Shown one piece after another: positions 24,093 through 32,652 of a stretch of DNA of 64,000 nt. How positions within the stretch are numbered: position 1 is the stretch's first letter; every line of letters begins with the position of its first letter. The notes beneath the pieces are model-generated. The model saw nothing but the letters and a program-made list of their open reading frames with translations, had not been told where the DNA came from and did not search any database. The DNA lies in NCBI RefSeq assembly GCF_008364825.1, contig NZ_VTTO01000002.1, positions 682,001 through 746,000 on the forward strand, written 5' to 3'. The translations under genes and the position numbers were made by a program. This DNA is from Azospirillum sp. B21. GTDB lineage: Bacteria; Pseudomonadota; Alphaproteobacteria; Azospirillales; Azospirillaceae.

Positions 24093-24689
24093 TCAGGCGC
24101 GCGGGGCGTGCTTGTTCAGGATGCGCTGCAGGGTGCGGCGGTGCATCTTCAGACGGCGCGCGGTCTCCGAGACGTTGCGGTCGCACTGTTCGAAGACGCG
24201 CTGGATATGCTCCCACCGCACGCGGTCGGCCGACATCGGGTTTTCCGGCGGCTGGGGCAGCGGACGGCCGTCGGCCAGCAGAGCCGATTCGACGGCGTCG
24301 GCATCGGCGGGCTTGGGCAGATAGTCGACCGCGCCGGCCTTCACGGCCGCGACCGCGGTGGCGATGTTGCCATAGCCGGTCAGCATGACGACGCGGGCGT
24401 CGGGGCGGGCGTCGCGCAGGGCCGACACCACGTCCAGCCCGTTGCCGTCGCCCAGCCGCAGGTCGACCACCGCGAAGGCGGGAGCGGATTCCTGCGCCAC
24501 CTCGATGCCGAGTTGCACGCAATCGACCGCGACGACGTTGAAGCCGCGCTTTTCCATGGCGCGGGCCAGCCGCGTGCGGAAGGGGGCGTCGTCGTCGACG
24601 ATCAGGAGGCTGCGGGTGACGTCGCCAGTGAATGTCAGTTTGACGGCATCGCCCGACAGCAGGTCATCGGTTGTTTTGAGGGTGTCCAC
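24093..24689 (-). CDS. regA: RegA/PrrA/ActR-type response regulator
   Basis: 198 aa. The receiver domain has the acidic triad VDDD and phospho-acceptor Asp76 (FAVVDLRLGDGNG), plus KPAD. A Pro-rich hinge (PLPQPPENP) joins it to a Fis-type helix-turn-helix (SETARRLKMHRRTLQRIL). This is the global redox regulator of alphaproteobacteria (RegA/PrrA/ActR), controlling respiration, hydrogenase and nitrogen- or carbon-fixation genes in relatives. It is 9 nt downstream of the sensor gene, so cotranscribed. The hydrogenase accessory genes at 51-56 kb are possible targets, but that is inference. Confidence 0.93.
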   Translation of the reverse strand: MDTLKTTDDLLSGDAVKLTFTGDVTRSLLIVDDDAPFRTRLARAMEKRGFNVVAVDCVQLGIEVAQESAPAFAVVDLRLGDGNGLDVVSALRDARPDARVVMLTGYGNIATAVAAVKAGAVDYLPKPADADAVESALLADGRPLPQPPENPMSADRVRWEHIQRVFEQCDRNVSETARRLKMHRRTLQRILNKHAPRA

Positions 24690-24698
24690 CGTGAAACC

Positions 24699-26090
24699 TC
24701 ATTTCTTGGCGTTGATGGTCTTCCAGCGCACGGAAATCCGCGCACCCGTTCCGCCCTGATTGGAGTACCCGCCGGCGGTCTGATCGGCGGGCGGAGTGCC
24801 GGCCGGCGGATTGTTGGTGTAGCGCACTGTCGCGCCGGTCTTTTCCAGCAGCGTCTGCGCGATGAAGATGCCCAGCCCCATATGCCCGCCGCCGGTCTGC
24901 CCCTTGTGTCCGGAGCGCTCGCCGCGCACGGACAGGTACGGCTCGCCGATCCGGCCCAGCAGATGGGGCGGGAAGCCCGGACCGTCGTCCATCACCGTGA
25001 TGGTGACGCCACGGCCGTCCCAGGCGGCGGCGACCGTCACCTTGTGGCGGGCGAACTGGTGGGCGTTCTGGATGAAATTGCCGATGCCGTGGATGATCTC
25101 CGGGCTGCGGCGCAGGAAGGGTTCCTCCGCCTCGCCGACCGGGTGCGGTTCCACGACGAAGTCGATGTGGCCGAGTCGGTGTGGGGCGGCGGCAGCCTCG
25201 ATCAGCGTAGTCAGCGGCAGCCGTTCGAACGGGTCGCCGCCGTCGGCCTCGGGCTTGCGCGCCAGATCGGCCAGGATCTCGCGGCAGCGCATCACCTGGC
25301 TCTGCAGAAGCTCGACATCCTCGCCATAGGGGCTGTCGGGCGGCAGGTCGCGCGCCAACTCCTTCGCCACCACGGCGATGGTGCCGAGCGGCGAGCCCAG
25401 CTCGTGCGCAGCGGCGGCGGCGAGCGCACCCAGCGCGCCGAGGCGCTGTTCGCGGGCAAGCGCCACCTGCGAGGCGGCGAGCGCATCGGCGAAGCGCCGC
25501 GCCTCGGCGGCGACGCGGAAGACATAGCCGGCGATGAAGACCGATGACACCGACAGCGACAGCCACACGCCGAAGGCATAGAGCGGCGCCATGGAACGCA
25601 CCGGCTCCTCCCACGGCAGCGGGAAGTGCCAGAGGGCGAGCGCGGTCAGGCAGATCAGGTTCAGCCCGGTCAGCAGCACCGTGCTGTAGCGCGACAGGAT
25701 GGCGGCCCCCACCGTCATCGGCGCCAGCAGCAGGATGGCGAAGGGGTTGCTCAATCCGCCGGTCAGATAGAGCAGCAGCGTCAGCTGCAGCATGTCGTAG
25801 CTGAGATACAGCGCCGCATCGCGGTCGGCCAGCCGCAGCCGGCCGCCCTGCTGGGCCATCGCCACCACGTTCAGCAGCGCCGACGCGCTGATCGCGGCCA
25901 GCACCGGCCCCAGCGGCAGCGGAAAGCCCAGGCCCAGGCTGACGAACCCGACCGCTGCCAGCTGCCCGATCACCGCGACCCAGCGGATCAGGATCAGCGT
26001 GCGCAACGTGATGCGGCCGTCGGGCTGCGCCCATTGCGGCGGTGCCGCGGCCGGAACCTGGGCGGGCAATACGCTGGCGAGCGTCACCAT
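24699..26090 (-). CDS. regB: RegB/PrrB/ActS-type redox sensor histidine kinase
   Basis: 463 aa from ATG at 26090 (MVTLASVLPA); the upstream extension of the frame lacks family similarity. It has six transmembrane helices, and GGLSNPF at aa 111-117 is the conserved quinone-binding heptad. The H-box is AAAAHELGSPLGT with His229. Cys269 in MRCREILADL is the redox-active cysteine found in RegB. The ATP-binding domain carries NFIQNAH, DDGPGFP and GGGHMGLGIFI. It senses the quinone pool and autophosphorylates to activate RegA. The ORF end is directly before regA. Confidence 0.93.
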   Translation of the reverse strand: MVTLASVLPAQVPAAAPPQWAQPDGRITLRTLILIRWVAVIGQLAAVGFVSLGLGFPLPLGPVLAAISASALLNVVAMAQQGGRLRLADRDAALYLSYDMLQLTLLLYLTGGLSNPFAILLLAPMTVGAAILSRYSTVLLTGLNLICLTALALWHFPLPWEEPVRSMAPLYAFGVWLSLSVSSVFIAGYVFRVAAEARRFADALAASQVALAREQRLGALGALAAAAAHELGSPLGTIAVVAKELARDLPPDSPYGEDVELLQSQVMRCREILADLARKPEADGGDPFERLPLTTLIEAAAAPHRLGHIDFVVEPHPVGEAEEPFLRRSPEIIHGIGNFIQNAHQFARHKVTVAAAWDGRGVTITVMDDGPGFPPHLLGRIGEPYLSVRGERSGHKGQTGGGHMGLGIFIAQTLLEKTGATVRYTNNPPAGTPPADQTAGGYSNQGGTGARISVRWKTINAKK

Positions 26091-26168
26091 GATCCATACC
26101 CCCGGCATGCAAGCCCTTCGCCCGCATGCCCCTGGCGGTTGCGGCTCCCGCCGCCATATTCTGTGCCC

Positions 26169-26978
26169 ATGACCGAGCGAACCATCCCACAGCATCCGCC
26201 CGCCATCCGGGTGGCCAGGCTGACCAAGCGCTTTCCCACGCCCGGCGGCGGGGAGGTGACGGCTGTCGACGCCATCGACTTCACCGTGCCGCGCGGCAGC
26301 GTGACCGGCCTTCTGGGCGGCAACGGCGCCGGCAAGACGACGACCATCTCGATGCTGCTGGGGCTTTTGCTGCCGACGGCCGGGACGGTGGAGATCCTGG
26401 GCGTCGACATGGCGCGCCATCGGCATGCCGTGCTTCCGCGCATGAACTTCTCCTCCCCCTACGTCGAGCTGCCCCATCGGCTGACGGTGCGGGAGAACCT
26501 TACCGTCTATGCCCACCTCTACGGTTTGACATGCGTCAAAAAGCGCGTCCGAGAATTGTCCGAGCATCTTGACCTGACGCGTTTTCTCGATCGGCCGTCC
26601 GGCGGGCTGTCGGCGGGGCAGAAAACCCGCGTCGCGCTGGCGAAAGCTCTGCTGAACGACCCGGAGCTTCTGCTGCTGGACGAGCCGACGGCATCGCTCG
26701 ACCCCGACACCGCCGACTGGATCCGGACATATCTTGAGCGGTACCGCGCCCGCACCGGCGCCACCATCCTGCTCGCCTCCCACAACATGCTGGAGGTGGA
26801 GCGGCTGTGCGACAGCGTGCTGATGATGCGGCAGGGACGGATCGTCGACCGCGGCGCGCCGTCGGCCCTGCTCGCCCGCTATGGCCGCCAGACGCTGGAG
26901 GAGGTGTTCCTGGACATCGCCCGCGCGTCCGACGGCTCGACGCTCCTGACCGGGGAGGCCGCCGATGCCGCCGAATGA
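26169..26978 (+). CDS. ABC-2 type transporter, ATP-binding protein
   Basis: 269 aa from ATG at 26169 (MTERTIPQ); an upstream frame extends further but lacks family sequence. Walker A is GGNGAGKTTT, the signature LSAGQKTRVALAKAL and Walker B LLLLDEPTASLDPD, with the H-loop in ASHNMLEVERLCD. The ABC-2/DrrA-like form drives export of a drug, lipid or polysaccharide. Its stop overlaps the permease gene start by 14 bp, indicating an operon. It is divergent from regB across a gap of 78 bp. Substrate unknown. Confidence 0.9.
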   Translation: MTERTIPQHPPAIRVARLTKRFPTPGGGEVTAVDAIDFTVPRGSVTGLLGGNGAGKTTTISMLLGLLLPTAGTVEILGVDMARHRHAVLPRMNFSSPYVELPHRLTVRENLTVYAHLYGLTCVKKRVRELSEHLDLTRFLDRPSGGLSAGQKTRVALAKALLNDPELLLLDEPTASLDPDTADWIRTYLERYRARTGATILLASHNMLEVERLCDSVLMMRQGRIVDRGAPSALLARYGRQTLEEVFLDIARASDGSTLLTGEAADAAE

Positions 26979-27816
26979 CGCGATCGCTGCCCATCCCGTT
27001 CCGCGGGCCGACTTCTCGCTGCGCCGGGTCGGCGCCATGGTGCTGCGCTACTGGTATCTGCTGCGCGGGTCGTGGCCGCGCATCCTGGAACTGGCCTACT
27101 GGCCGACCATGCAGATGATCCTGTGGGGCTACATCAACCAGTTCATGGCCTCGTCCAGCGGCGGCGGCAGCGGCTGGGTGGCGCAGGGGGCCGGCGTGCT
27201 GGTCAGCGCCGTGCTGCTGTGGGACGTGCTGTTCCGCGGCCAGCTCGGCGTCTCCATCTCCTTCCTGGAAGAGATGTGGTCGCGCAACCTGGGCCATCTG
27301 TTCGTCAGCCCGCTCCGCCCCGGCGAATGGGTGACGGCGCTGATGACCATGAGCCTGCTGCGCACCCTGATCGGCGTTCTGCCGGCGGCGGCGCTGGCGA
27401 TTCCCTTCTTCGGCTATTCGGTCTTCGCGCTCGGCCTGCCGCTCGCCGCCTTCTTCGCCAACCTGATCGTGCTGGGCTGGTCGCTGGGGCTGCTGATCGT
27501 GGCGCTGATCCTGCGCTACGGCATGGGGGCGGAGGGGCTGGCCTGGATCGTCGTCTTCATGCTGGCTCCGGTCAGCGCCGTCTATTACCCGGTTTCGGTC
27601 CTGCCGGCGTGGCTCCAACCGGTCTCGCTGGCCCTGCCGTCGGCCCATGTGTTCGAGGGCATGCGGGCGCTGGTGTTCGAGGGCGTCCTGCGCTGGGACC
27701 ATCTGGCCTGGGCGGTCGGGCTGAACGCGCTCTACATGGCGGCCGGCGTGGGGGTGTTCCTGTACGCCTTCCGGCAGGCGCGGGTGCGCGGCGCGTTGCT
27801 GCAAACGGGCGAATGA
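26965..27816 (+). CDS. ABC-2 type transporter, permease
   Basis: 283 aa with six hydrophobic segments. It begins with a soluble stretch, then AMVLRYWYLLRGSWPRI. The segments LVSAVLLWDVLFRGQLGVSI and SVLPAWLQPVSLALPSAHVFEGMRAL are typical of the ABC-2 permeases. It overlaps the ATPase gene, and together the two form a homodimeric-type exporter. Four small ORFs on the same strand follow with TenA after a 49-bp gap. The exported substrate is not evident. Confidence 0.88.
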   Translation: MPPNDAIAAHPVPRADFSLRRVGAMVLRYWYLLRGSWPRILELAYWPTMQMILWGYINQFMASSSGGGSGWVAQGAGVLVSAVLLWDVLFRGQLGVSISFLEEMWSRNLGHLFVSPLRPGEWVTALMTMSLLRTLIGVLPAAALAIPFFGYSVFALGLPLAAFFANLIVLGWSLGLLIVALILRYGMGAEGLAWIVVFMLAPVSAVYYPVSVLPAWLQPVSLALPSAHVFEGMRALVFEGVLRWDHLAWAVGLNALYMAAGVGVFLYAFRQARVRGALLQTGE

Positions 27817-27865
27817 TCGGTAGAGTATATACCCACCGTCGTCAGCGATCCCGGAGACCGCCGCC

Positions 27866-28552
27866 ATGACTGCCTCTGCCCCCCGCCCCGACCTGTTCGA
27901 CCGGCTCGTCGCCGAGGCACGGCCGGACTGGTCGGCATATGTCGACCACGCCTTCGTGCGCGGGATGGGCGACGGCACGCTGCCGCTGGAGTGTTTCCGC
28001 CATTATCTGGTGCAGGATTACCTGTTCCTGATCCATTTCGCCCGTGCCTATGCGCTCGCCATCTACAAGGGCCGCGACCTGCGCGAGATGCGGGCGTCGC
28101 TGGGCGGGCTGAAGGCGATCCTAGACGTGGAGATGGACCTGCATGTCGGCCTGTGCGCCGACTGGGGCCTGTCGGCGACCGAGTTGGAACAGGCGGCGGA
28201 GGCGAAGGCGACGATGGCCTACACCCGCTATGTGCTGGAGACCGGCCTGCGCGGCGACCTGCTAGACCTGCATGTCGCGCTCAGCCCCTGCGTCATCGGC
28301 TATGCCGAGATCGGCCGGCGGCTGGCTGGGTTGCCCGGCGCGCTGAACGACGCCAATCCCTTCCGCGCCTGGATCTCGGAATATGCCGGCGAGGCTTATC
28401 AGGAGGTGGCGCGGGCGGCGCGGGAGAATTTGGACCGGCTGGCAGCCGACGGCATGACGGAGGCGCGCTTCCCGCGGCTGTTGACGGTGTTCCGACAGGC
28501 CTGCCGGCTGGAGGCGGATTTCTGGGAAATGGGGATGACGCTGGCTGGCTGA
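27866..28552 (+). CDS. tenA: TenA family aminopyrimidine aminohydrolase (thiaminase II)
   Basis: 228 aa. The helical TenA fold is recognised by HAFVRGMGDGTLPLECFRHY, YLVQDYLFLIHFARAYA, LSPCVIGYAEIG (with the catalytic Cys) and YAGEAYQEV. It hydrolyses aminopyrimidine from degraded thiamine (salvage pathway, cytosol). It is downstream of the ABC exporter genes, and the spacing makes cotranscription possible. No thiamine riboswitch was seen immediately upstream. Active-site residues appear intact, including Glu in the C-terminal helix (CRLEADFWEMG). Confidence 0.9.
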   Translation: MTASAPRPDLFDRLVAEARPDWSAYVDHAFVRGMGDGTLPLECFRHYLVQDYLFLIHFARAYALAIYKGRDLREMRASLGGLKAILDVEMDLHVGLCADWGLSATELEQAAEAKATMAYTRYVLETGLRGDLLDLHVALSPCVIGYAEIGRRLAGLPGALNDANPFRAWISEYAGEAYQEVARAARENLDRLAADGMTEARFPRLLTVFRQACRLEADFWEMGMTLAG

Positions 28553-28574
28553 GGAAGGGTGCCTCAGCGCCCCC

Positions 28575-29153
28575 TCACCCCATCGTGTGCTCAAGCAGGA
28601 TCTTCGCCCCCAGCCCGATCAGCACCACGCCGCCGGCCATTTCGGCCCAGCGCCCCAGATGCGCGCCGGCCGCGCGGCCGATCAGCACCCCGCCGAAGGC
28701 CACCGCGAAGGTCACGGCACCGATCAGCGCCGATGTCGTCACCATGTCCACATCGACCAGCGCCAAGCCAGCACCCACGGCCGCGGCGTCGATGCTGGTG
28801 GCGACGGCGGTGGTCAGCAGGGCCAGCCATTCGGCGCGCACGCTGCGCACCGGGCCGCAATCCTCGTCGCCCTCATCCTCACCGTCCATGATGGCATTGC
28901 GCAGCATCGCGCCGCCGACCGCCAGCAGCAGGCCGAAAGCGATCCAGTGATCGACCGATTCAACGAGGCTGGCGAAGGCGATGCCGACGCCCCAGCCGAC
29001 CAGTGGCATCGCGAACTGGCAGGCGCCGAAAGCCGCACCCACGCGCACCGCCTCGGGCAGGCCGGCACGACGCGAGCAGGCGCCGCGGCCAAGGGCGGCG
29101 GCAAAGGAATCCATGGACAGGCTGAAGGCGAGCGCGAGGGACGTGGCGATCAT
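28575..29153 (-). CDS. mntP: Manganese efflux pump MntP
   Basis: 192 aa from ATG at 29153 (MIATSLALAFSLSMDSFAAALGRG). It has six transmembrane helices in two inverted repeats, with the conserved Asp residues in SMDSFAAA and TSIDAAAVGAG. An acidic loop (MDGEDEGDEDCG) lies between the halves. It exports Mn(II) to prevent toxicity. Upstream at about 29255-29365 lies what looks like a yybP-ykoY Mn riboswitch on the same strand. It is convergent with tenA. Confidence 0.92.
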   Translation of the reverse strand: MIATSLALAFSLSMDSFAAALGRGACSRRAGLPEAVRVGAAFGACQFAMPLVGWGVGIAFASLVESVDHWIAFGLLLAVGGAMLRNAIMDGEDEGDEDCGPVRSVRAEWLALLTTAVATSIDAAAVGAGLALVDVDMVTTSALIGAVTFAVAFGGVLIGRAAGAHLGRWAEMAGGVVLIGLGAKILLEHTMG

Positions 29154-29254
29154 GGCTATTCCCGGGCCAGACAACGCAGTGGAACCGGACGGACTCCGGC
29201 TGGCCGCGGAGATGTCCGATCCACTGGTCTCGCCGGGTCGGCCCGCTGGCCGCC

Positions 29255-29365
29255 GTGCGCGCCATGGCGGTAACGGCCGGAGGCCGGAACCATCCAAGTC
29301 TGTTGACGCGAACCCCGCGCGGTCCAAATGCCGGCGGGTGGCTACTCCCCAATGACGGCGGAAGT
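29255..29365 (-). promoter_or_regulatory. yybP-ykoY manganese riboswitch (candidate) upstream of mntP
   Basis: On the minus strand the leader reads GGGGAGTAGC (29350-29341), then 31 nt, then GCGTCAACAGAC (29309-29298). These are the two conserved internal-loop segments of the yybP-ykoY Mn-sensing element (consensus GGGGAGUAGC and CCGUCAACAUAC), in the correct order. It is followed by TTGGATGG and the CCGGCC-rich hairpin ahead of mntP. Boundaries are approximate. Family knowledge: the motif controls mntP in proteobacteria, turning the gene on with Mn(II). Confidence 0.82.
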
Positions 29366-29388
29366 CCTACAGGGACTAGGGGCTTGGG

Positions 29389-30735
29389 TCAAGCGCCCGA
29401 TTGCCGCAGGTGCGAATTGCGGCCGCGCAGGTAGGTGGCGGCCACCGAGCGGTCGTCGCCCAGCGTCACCTGAATGAACAGCTCCTCCTCCAGATCGCCG
29501 TCGACCGCCTTCATGCGATGTCGCATAGCCGGCGTGGCGGCGGGGTCGAGCACGACGAGGTCGGCCCAGCGTCCAGGCTCCAGGCTGCCGATCTCGTCGG
29601 CCATGCCCAACGCCTCGGCATTGCCGCGGGTCATCCAGTGCAGGGCCGACAGCGCCGGCAGGTTTCGGCGCCGCAACTGCAGAACCTTGTAGGCCTCCGC
29701 CGCGGTGCGCAGCATGGAATAGCTGGTGCCGCCGCCGACATCGGTGGCGATGGCGGTGCGCACCGGCCGCTCCGGCTTCGACAGGGCGTCGAGGTCGAAC
29801 AGGCCGCTGCCGATGAACAGGTTGCTGGTCGGGCAGAAGACGGCGACCGACCCGCTTTCCGACAGCCGGCTCATCTCCGCCTCCGACAGATGGATGCAGT
29901 GGCCGAACAGCGAGGTCGGTCCCAGCAGCCCGAAACGGTCGTAGACGTCAGTGTAGTCGCGGGCACCGGGGAACAGGCGGCGCACCTCGGCGATCTCGTC
30001 GGTGTTCTCGGACAGGTGGGTCTGCATGTGGACGCCGGGATGCTCGCGCAGCAGCGCGCCCGCCGCCTCCAGCTGCGCCTCGGTCGAGGTGATGGCGAAG
30101 CGCGGGGTGACGGCATAGCGCTGCCGCCCCTTGCCGTGCCAGCGGCCGATGAGATCCTTGCCGTCGCGATAGCTGCTCTCCGCCGTGTCGGTCAGGGCAG
30201 GCGGGGCGTGGCGGTCCATCATCACCTTGCCGGCGATCAGCCCGGCGCCGCGCGATTCGGCCTCCGCGAACAGCGCGTCGACCGATTGCGGATGAACAGA
30301 GCCATAGACCACCGCCGTGGTCGTGCCATTGCGCAGAAGCTCGTCCATGAAGAAGGCGGCGTTGGCGGCGGCATGGGACGGATCGGCGAAGCGCTGCTCC
30401 TCGATGAAGGTGTATTTCTCCAGCCAGTCGAGCAGCTGCGCGCCGTATGAGGCGATGACCTGGGTCTGCGGGAAATGGATGTGGGTGTCGATGAAGCCCG
30501 GCAGCACCAGCTTGCCGCCGTGGTCGTCGACCGCCACCCCCTCCGGCACCCGGCCACGCAGATCGGCCCAGTCCCCGACCTCCAGAATCCGCCCGTCGGC
30601 CCCGACCAGCAGCAGCCCGTCCTCGTGATGGCGCACGGCATCGAAATCACCCGGCCCGGCAGGCGCACGGTGGAAGCTGAGCAGGCGTCCGCGGATGGCG
30701 GCGGAAACAGGGGAAACGATGGACTGGTCGGGCAT
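29389..30735 (-). CDS. guaD: Guanine deaminase
   Basis: 448 aa. It is an amidohydrolase with the Zn motif PGFIDTHIHFPQ, the conserved active-site LSENTDEIAEV preceded by MQTHLSEN, then GHCIHLS and ATDVGGGTSYSML. It deaminates guanine to xanthine, an early step in purine breakdown. It is 36 nt downstream of puuD in the same direction, so the two form an operon of purine degradation. The gene is complete. ATG at 30735 has no strong ribosome site. Confidence 0.93.
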   Translation of the reverse strand: MPDQSIVSPVSAAIRGRLLSFHRAPAGPGDFDAVRHHEDGLLLVGADGRILEVGDWADLRGRVPEGVAVDDHGGKLVLPGFIDTHIHFPQTQVIASYGAQLLDWLEKYTFIEEQRFADPSHAAANAAFFMDELLRNGTTTAVVYGSVHPQSVDALFAEAESRGAGLIAGKVMMDRHAPPALTDTAESSYRDGKDLIGRWHGKGRQRYAVTPRFAITSTEAQLEAAGALLREHPGVHMQTHLSENTDEIAEVRRLFPGARDYTDVYDRFGLLGPTSLFGHCIHLSEAEMSRLSESGSVAVFCPTSNLFIGSGLFDLDALSKPERPVRTAIATDVGGGTSYSMLRTAAEAYKVLQLRRRNLPALSALHWMTRGNAEALGMADEIGSLEPGRWADLVVLDPAATPAMRHRMKAVDGDLEEELFIQVTLGDDRSVAATYLRGRNSHLRQSGA

Positions 30736-30771
30736 GGGGTTCCGGTTCGATAAGAAAGCTATGAGAGCGGG

Positions 30772-31959
30772 TTACTTAATGTCCCCGGACCATGCCGCCA
30801 ACACCGCGCGTTCCTGTGGCGTGATTCCGGTGATGTTGGCGGGGGGCATGGCGCTGCTGAAACCGGCCTGCAGGCGGATCTGCTCGGCATGGCGGCGGAT
30901 GCCGTCGCCTTCCAGCACGACGCCACGCGGCGGGGTGGCGATGCCGTCCCACACCGGCTGGGCGGCGTGGCACATGCTGCAGCGGGTGGCGACAATCTCC
31001 TCGACCTGGGCATAGCCGACCTTCACCGGCGTTGCCGCGGCCGTGTCGCCGCTGGCAGGCCCCATGGTGCTGAGCCAGATGCAGCCCAGCATGCCGGCGG
31101 CGGCCACCCCCCAGGTCCACCAGGGCGTTGGCTTGCCGGCATGGCGGCTGTTGAAGAAATGGCGGATCGCCGTGCCAGCCACCAGCACCAGCGCCACCAT
31201 CACCCAGTTGTAGCGGGTGGAGCTGACCAGCGGATAATGGTTGGACAGCATCAGGAAAACGACCGGCAGCGTCAGGTAGTTGTTGTGCAGCGACCGCTGC
31301 TTCGCCTGCTTTCCCAGCGACGGGTCCGGCGTCTCGCCGCGCAGCATGGCGGCCACCGTCTTGCGCTGGTTGGGGATGATCAGCATGAAGACGTTGCAGG
31401 CCATCATGGTTGCCATCAGCGCACCGACCTGCAGCATGGCGCCGCGCCCGCTGAAGATCTTCGTCAGACCCCAGGCGGTCGCCACCAGCAGCACGAAGCC
31501 GGCGACCGCGAGCGCCCCGTCGTTGCGGCCCAGCGGCGACTTGCACATCAGGTCATAAGCGACCCAGCCTACCACCAGCACCGCGACGCTGATCGCCACC
31601 GCCTGCCAGTGGCCCAGCACCATCACGTCCTGGTCGATCAGGAACAGGTCGGCGCCGCGGTAATACAGCACACACATCAGGAAGAAGCCGCTGAGCCACG
31701 TCGCGTAGGATTCCCACTTGAACCAGGTCAGCTCCTCCGGCAGCTGCGGCGGGGCGACCATGTATTTGGTCATGTGGTAGAAGCCGCCGCCGTGGATCTG
31801 CCACGCATCGCCCGCCGTCCCGGACGGCGCGCCTGCGCGCCTGCGCAGCGAGGCGTCGAGATGGATAAAGTAGAAGGACGATCCGATCCAGGCGATGGCG
31901 GTGATGACGTGCAGCCACCGCGCCAGGGCGTTGATCCACTCCCACAGGATGGGCTCCAT
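30772..31959 (-). CDS. puuD: Membrane urate hydroxylase PuuD, with C-terminal cytochrome c
   Basis: 395 aa from ATG at 31959 (MEPILWEWINALARWLHVIT). About eight transmembrane helices with WLHVITAIAWIGSSFYFIHLD form the urate-oxidising domain. The C-terminal part, from about aa 300, is a class I cytochrome c with heme motif CSMCH (ATRCSMCHAAQP) and distal Met (SSAMPPANIT). It converts urate to 5-hydroxyisourate and passes electrons to the respiratory chain instead of to O2. It is followed by guaD and preceded by a 62-aa small gene. The nearby NCS2 permease at 43853 could import urate or xanthine. Confidence 0.93.
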   Translation of the reverse strand: MEPILWEWINALARWLHVITAIAWIGSSFYFIHLDASLRRRAGAPSGTAGDAWQIHGGGFYHMTKYMVAPPQLPEELTWFKWESYATWLSGFFLMCVLYYRGADLFLIDQDVMVLGHWQAVAISVAVLVVGWVAYDLMCKSPLGRNDGALAVAGFVLLVATAWGLTKIFSGRGAMLQVGALMATMMACNVFMLIIPNQRKTVAAMLRGETPDPSLGKQAKQRSLHNNYLTLPVVFLMLSNHYPLVSSTRYNWVMVALVLVAGTAIRHFFNSRHAGKPTPWWTWGVAAAGMLGCIWLSTMGPASGDTAAATPVKVGYAQVEEIVATRCSMCHAAQPVWDGIATPPRGVVLEGDGIRRHAEQIRLQAGFSSAMPPANITGITPQERAVLAAWSGDIK

Positions 31960-32118
31960 CACGCGCGCGCTCCTTCCGGTCAGTGTCCGGGCCACTCAGG
32001 GTCCGGGGCTGGACTCTCCGGGTGGGAGTCTACGGCGAGTGTGCGGGTGCGGAAAACCTCGCTCCTGTCCCAACAGCTTCAAAAAATGGCGAAAGATGAA
32101 GGACCGGTCCGCGGAACG

Positions 32119-32307
32119 TCACCCTGCCAGTTCCGCCGGCACCGGAAGCTCCTCCCCCTCTTCGCGGCGGAGCATCCAGACCAGCCAGCGTTCGGTATGG
32201 ATCAGGAGACGCCGGGTCTCGATGCTGTTGCAGCCGCGGCTGTGTTCACGCAGCAGGCGGATGGCGCGGTAGATGGCGGATTGTTGATTGGCGGCGCGTT
32301 CCGGCAC
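32119..32307 (-). CDS. Small Cys-containing protein (paralogue of 23547-23771), unknown function
   Basis: 62 aa from GTG at 32307 (VPERAANQQSAIYRAIRLL), preceded by AGGAAAG at a 6-nt spacing. A GTG at 32343 is possible but has no ribosome site. The core AIRLLREHSRGCNSIETRRL, then LIHTERWLVWMLR, matches the small protein at 23547 at A-I-R--R-HSR-C------R-L----ER-----L. It ends with PVPAELAG. It lies about 160 bp upstream of puuD on the same strand. No domain is recognised. Confidence 0.6.
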   Translation of the reverse strand: MPERAANQQSAIYRAIRLLREHSRGCNSIETRRLLIHTERWLVWMLRREEGEELPVPAELAG

Positions 32308-32652
32308 GGCGGCTTTCCTGGTGGGCGGTGAAGTCGCCGACACATAGCGGACCGGTCCGCAACCAAAGCGTGATCTTTATTGGCCGCGGACCGGTTCCAG
32401 CAGCACCGGGCGGTCTCGGAATTGCGCGGGCCCGAAACAATAGCGCAAGTGGAATTAGCAGAAATTTCAAAAGCATGGCGGCAATCGCAACCCTGCCCGT
32501 GACAAGCGCCCATGTCACCGCCCTGCGCGCTCTTGTCCCTATCTGTTGCATTTATCCAATGTTATATCTTTTTGCCTAGGCCCAGTGTCTGGCCGCCGTC
32601 GTCATCACAGCCGTCCGTTTGCGCGCCTGCACTTCGCAAGGATAGAATCCCC
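32308..32652. other. Intergenic region with likely divergent promoters
   Basis: About 345 bp between the small minus-strand gene and the binding protein gene. The stretch 32540-32580 is AT-rich (TTTATCCAATGTTATATC) and may contain a promoter for the plus-strand genes, but no -35/-10 pair with normal spacing is convincing. No repeat or RNA structure was noted. Confidence 0.4.

Noticed and set aside
32540-32580. A sigma-70 promoter near TTGCATTTATCCAATGTTATATC
   Set aside because: The potential -35 and -10 hexamers have spacing of 10 or 22 nt, outside the usual range of 16-18 nt.
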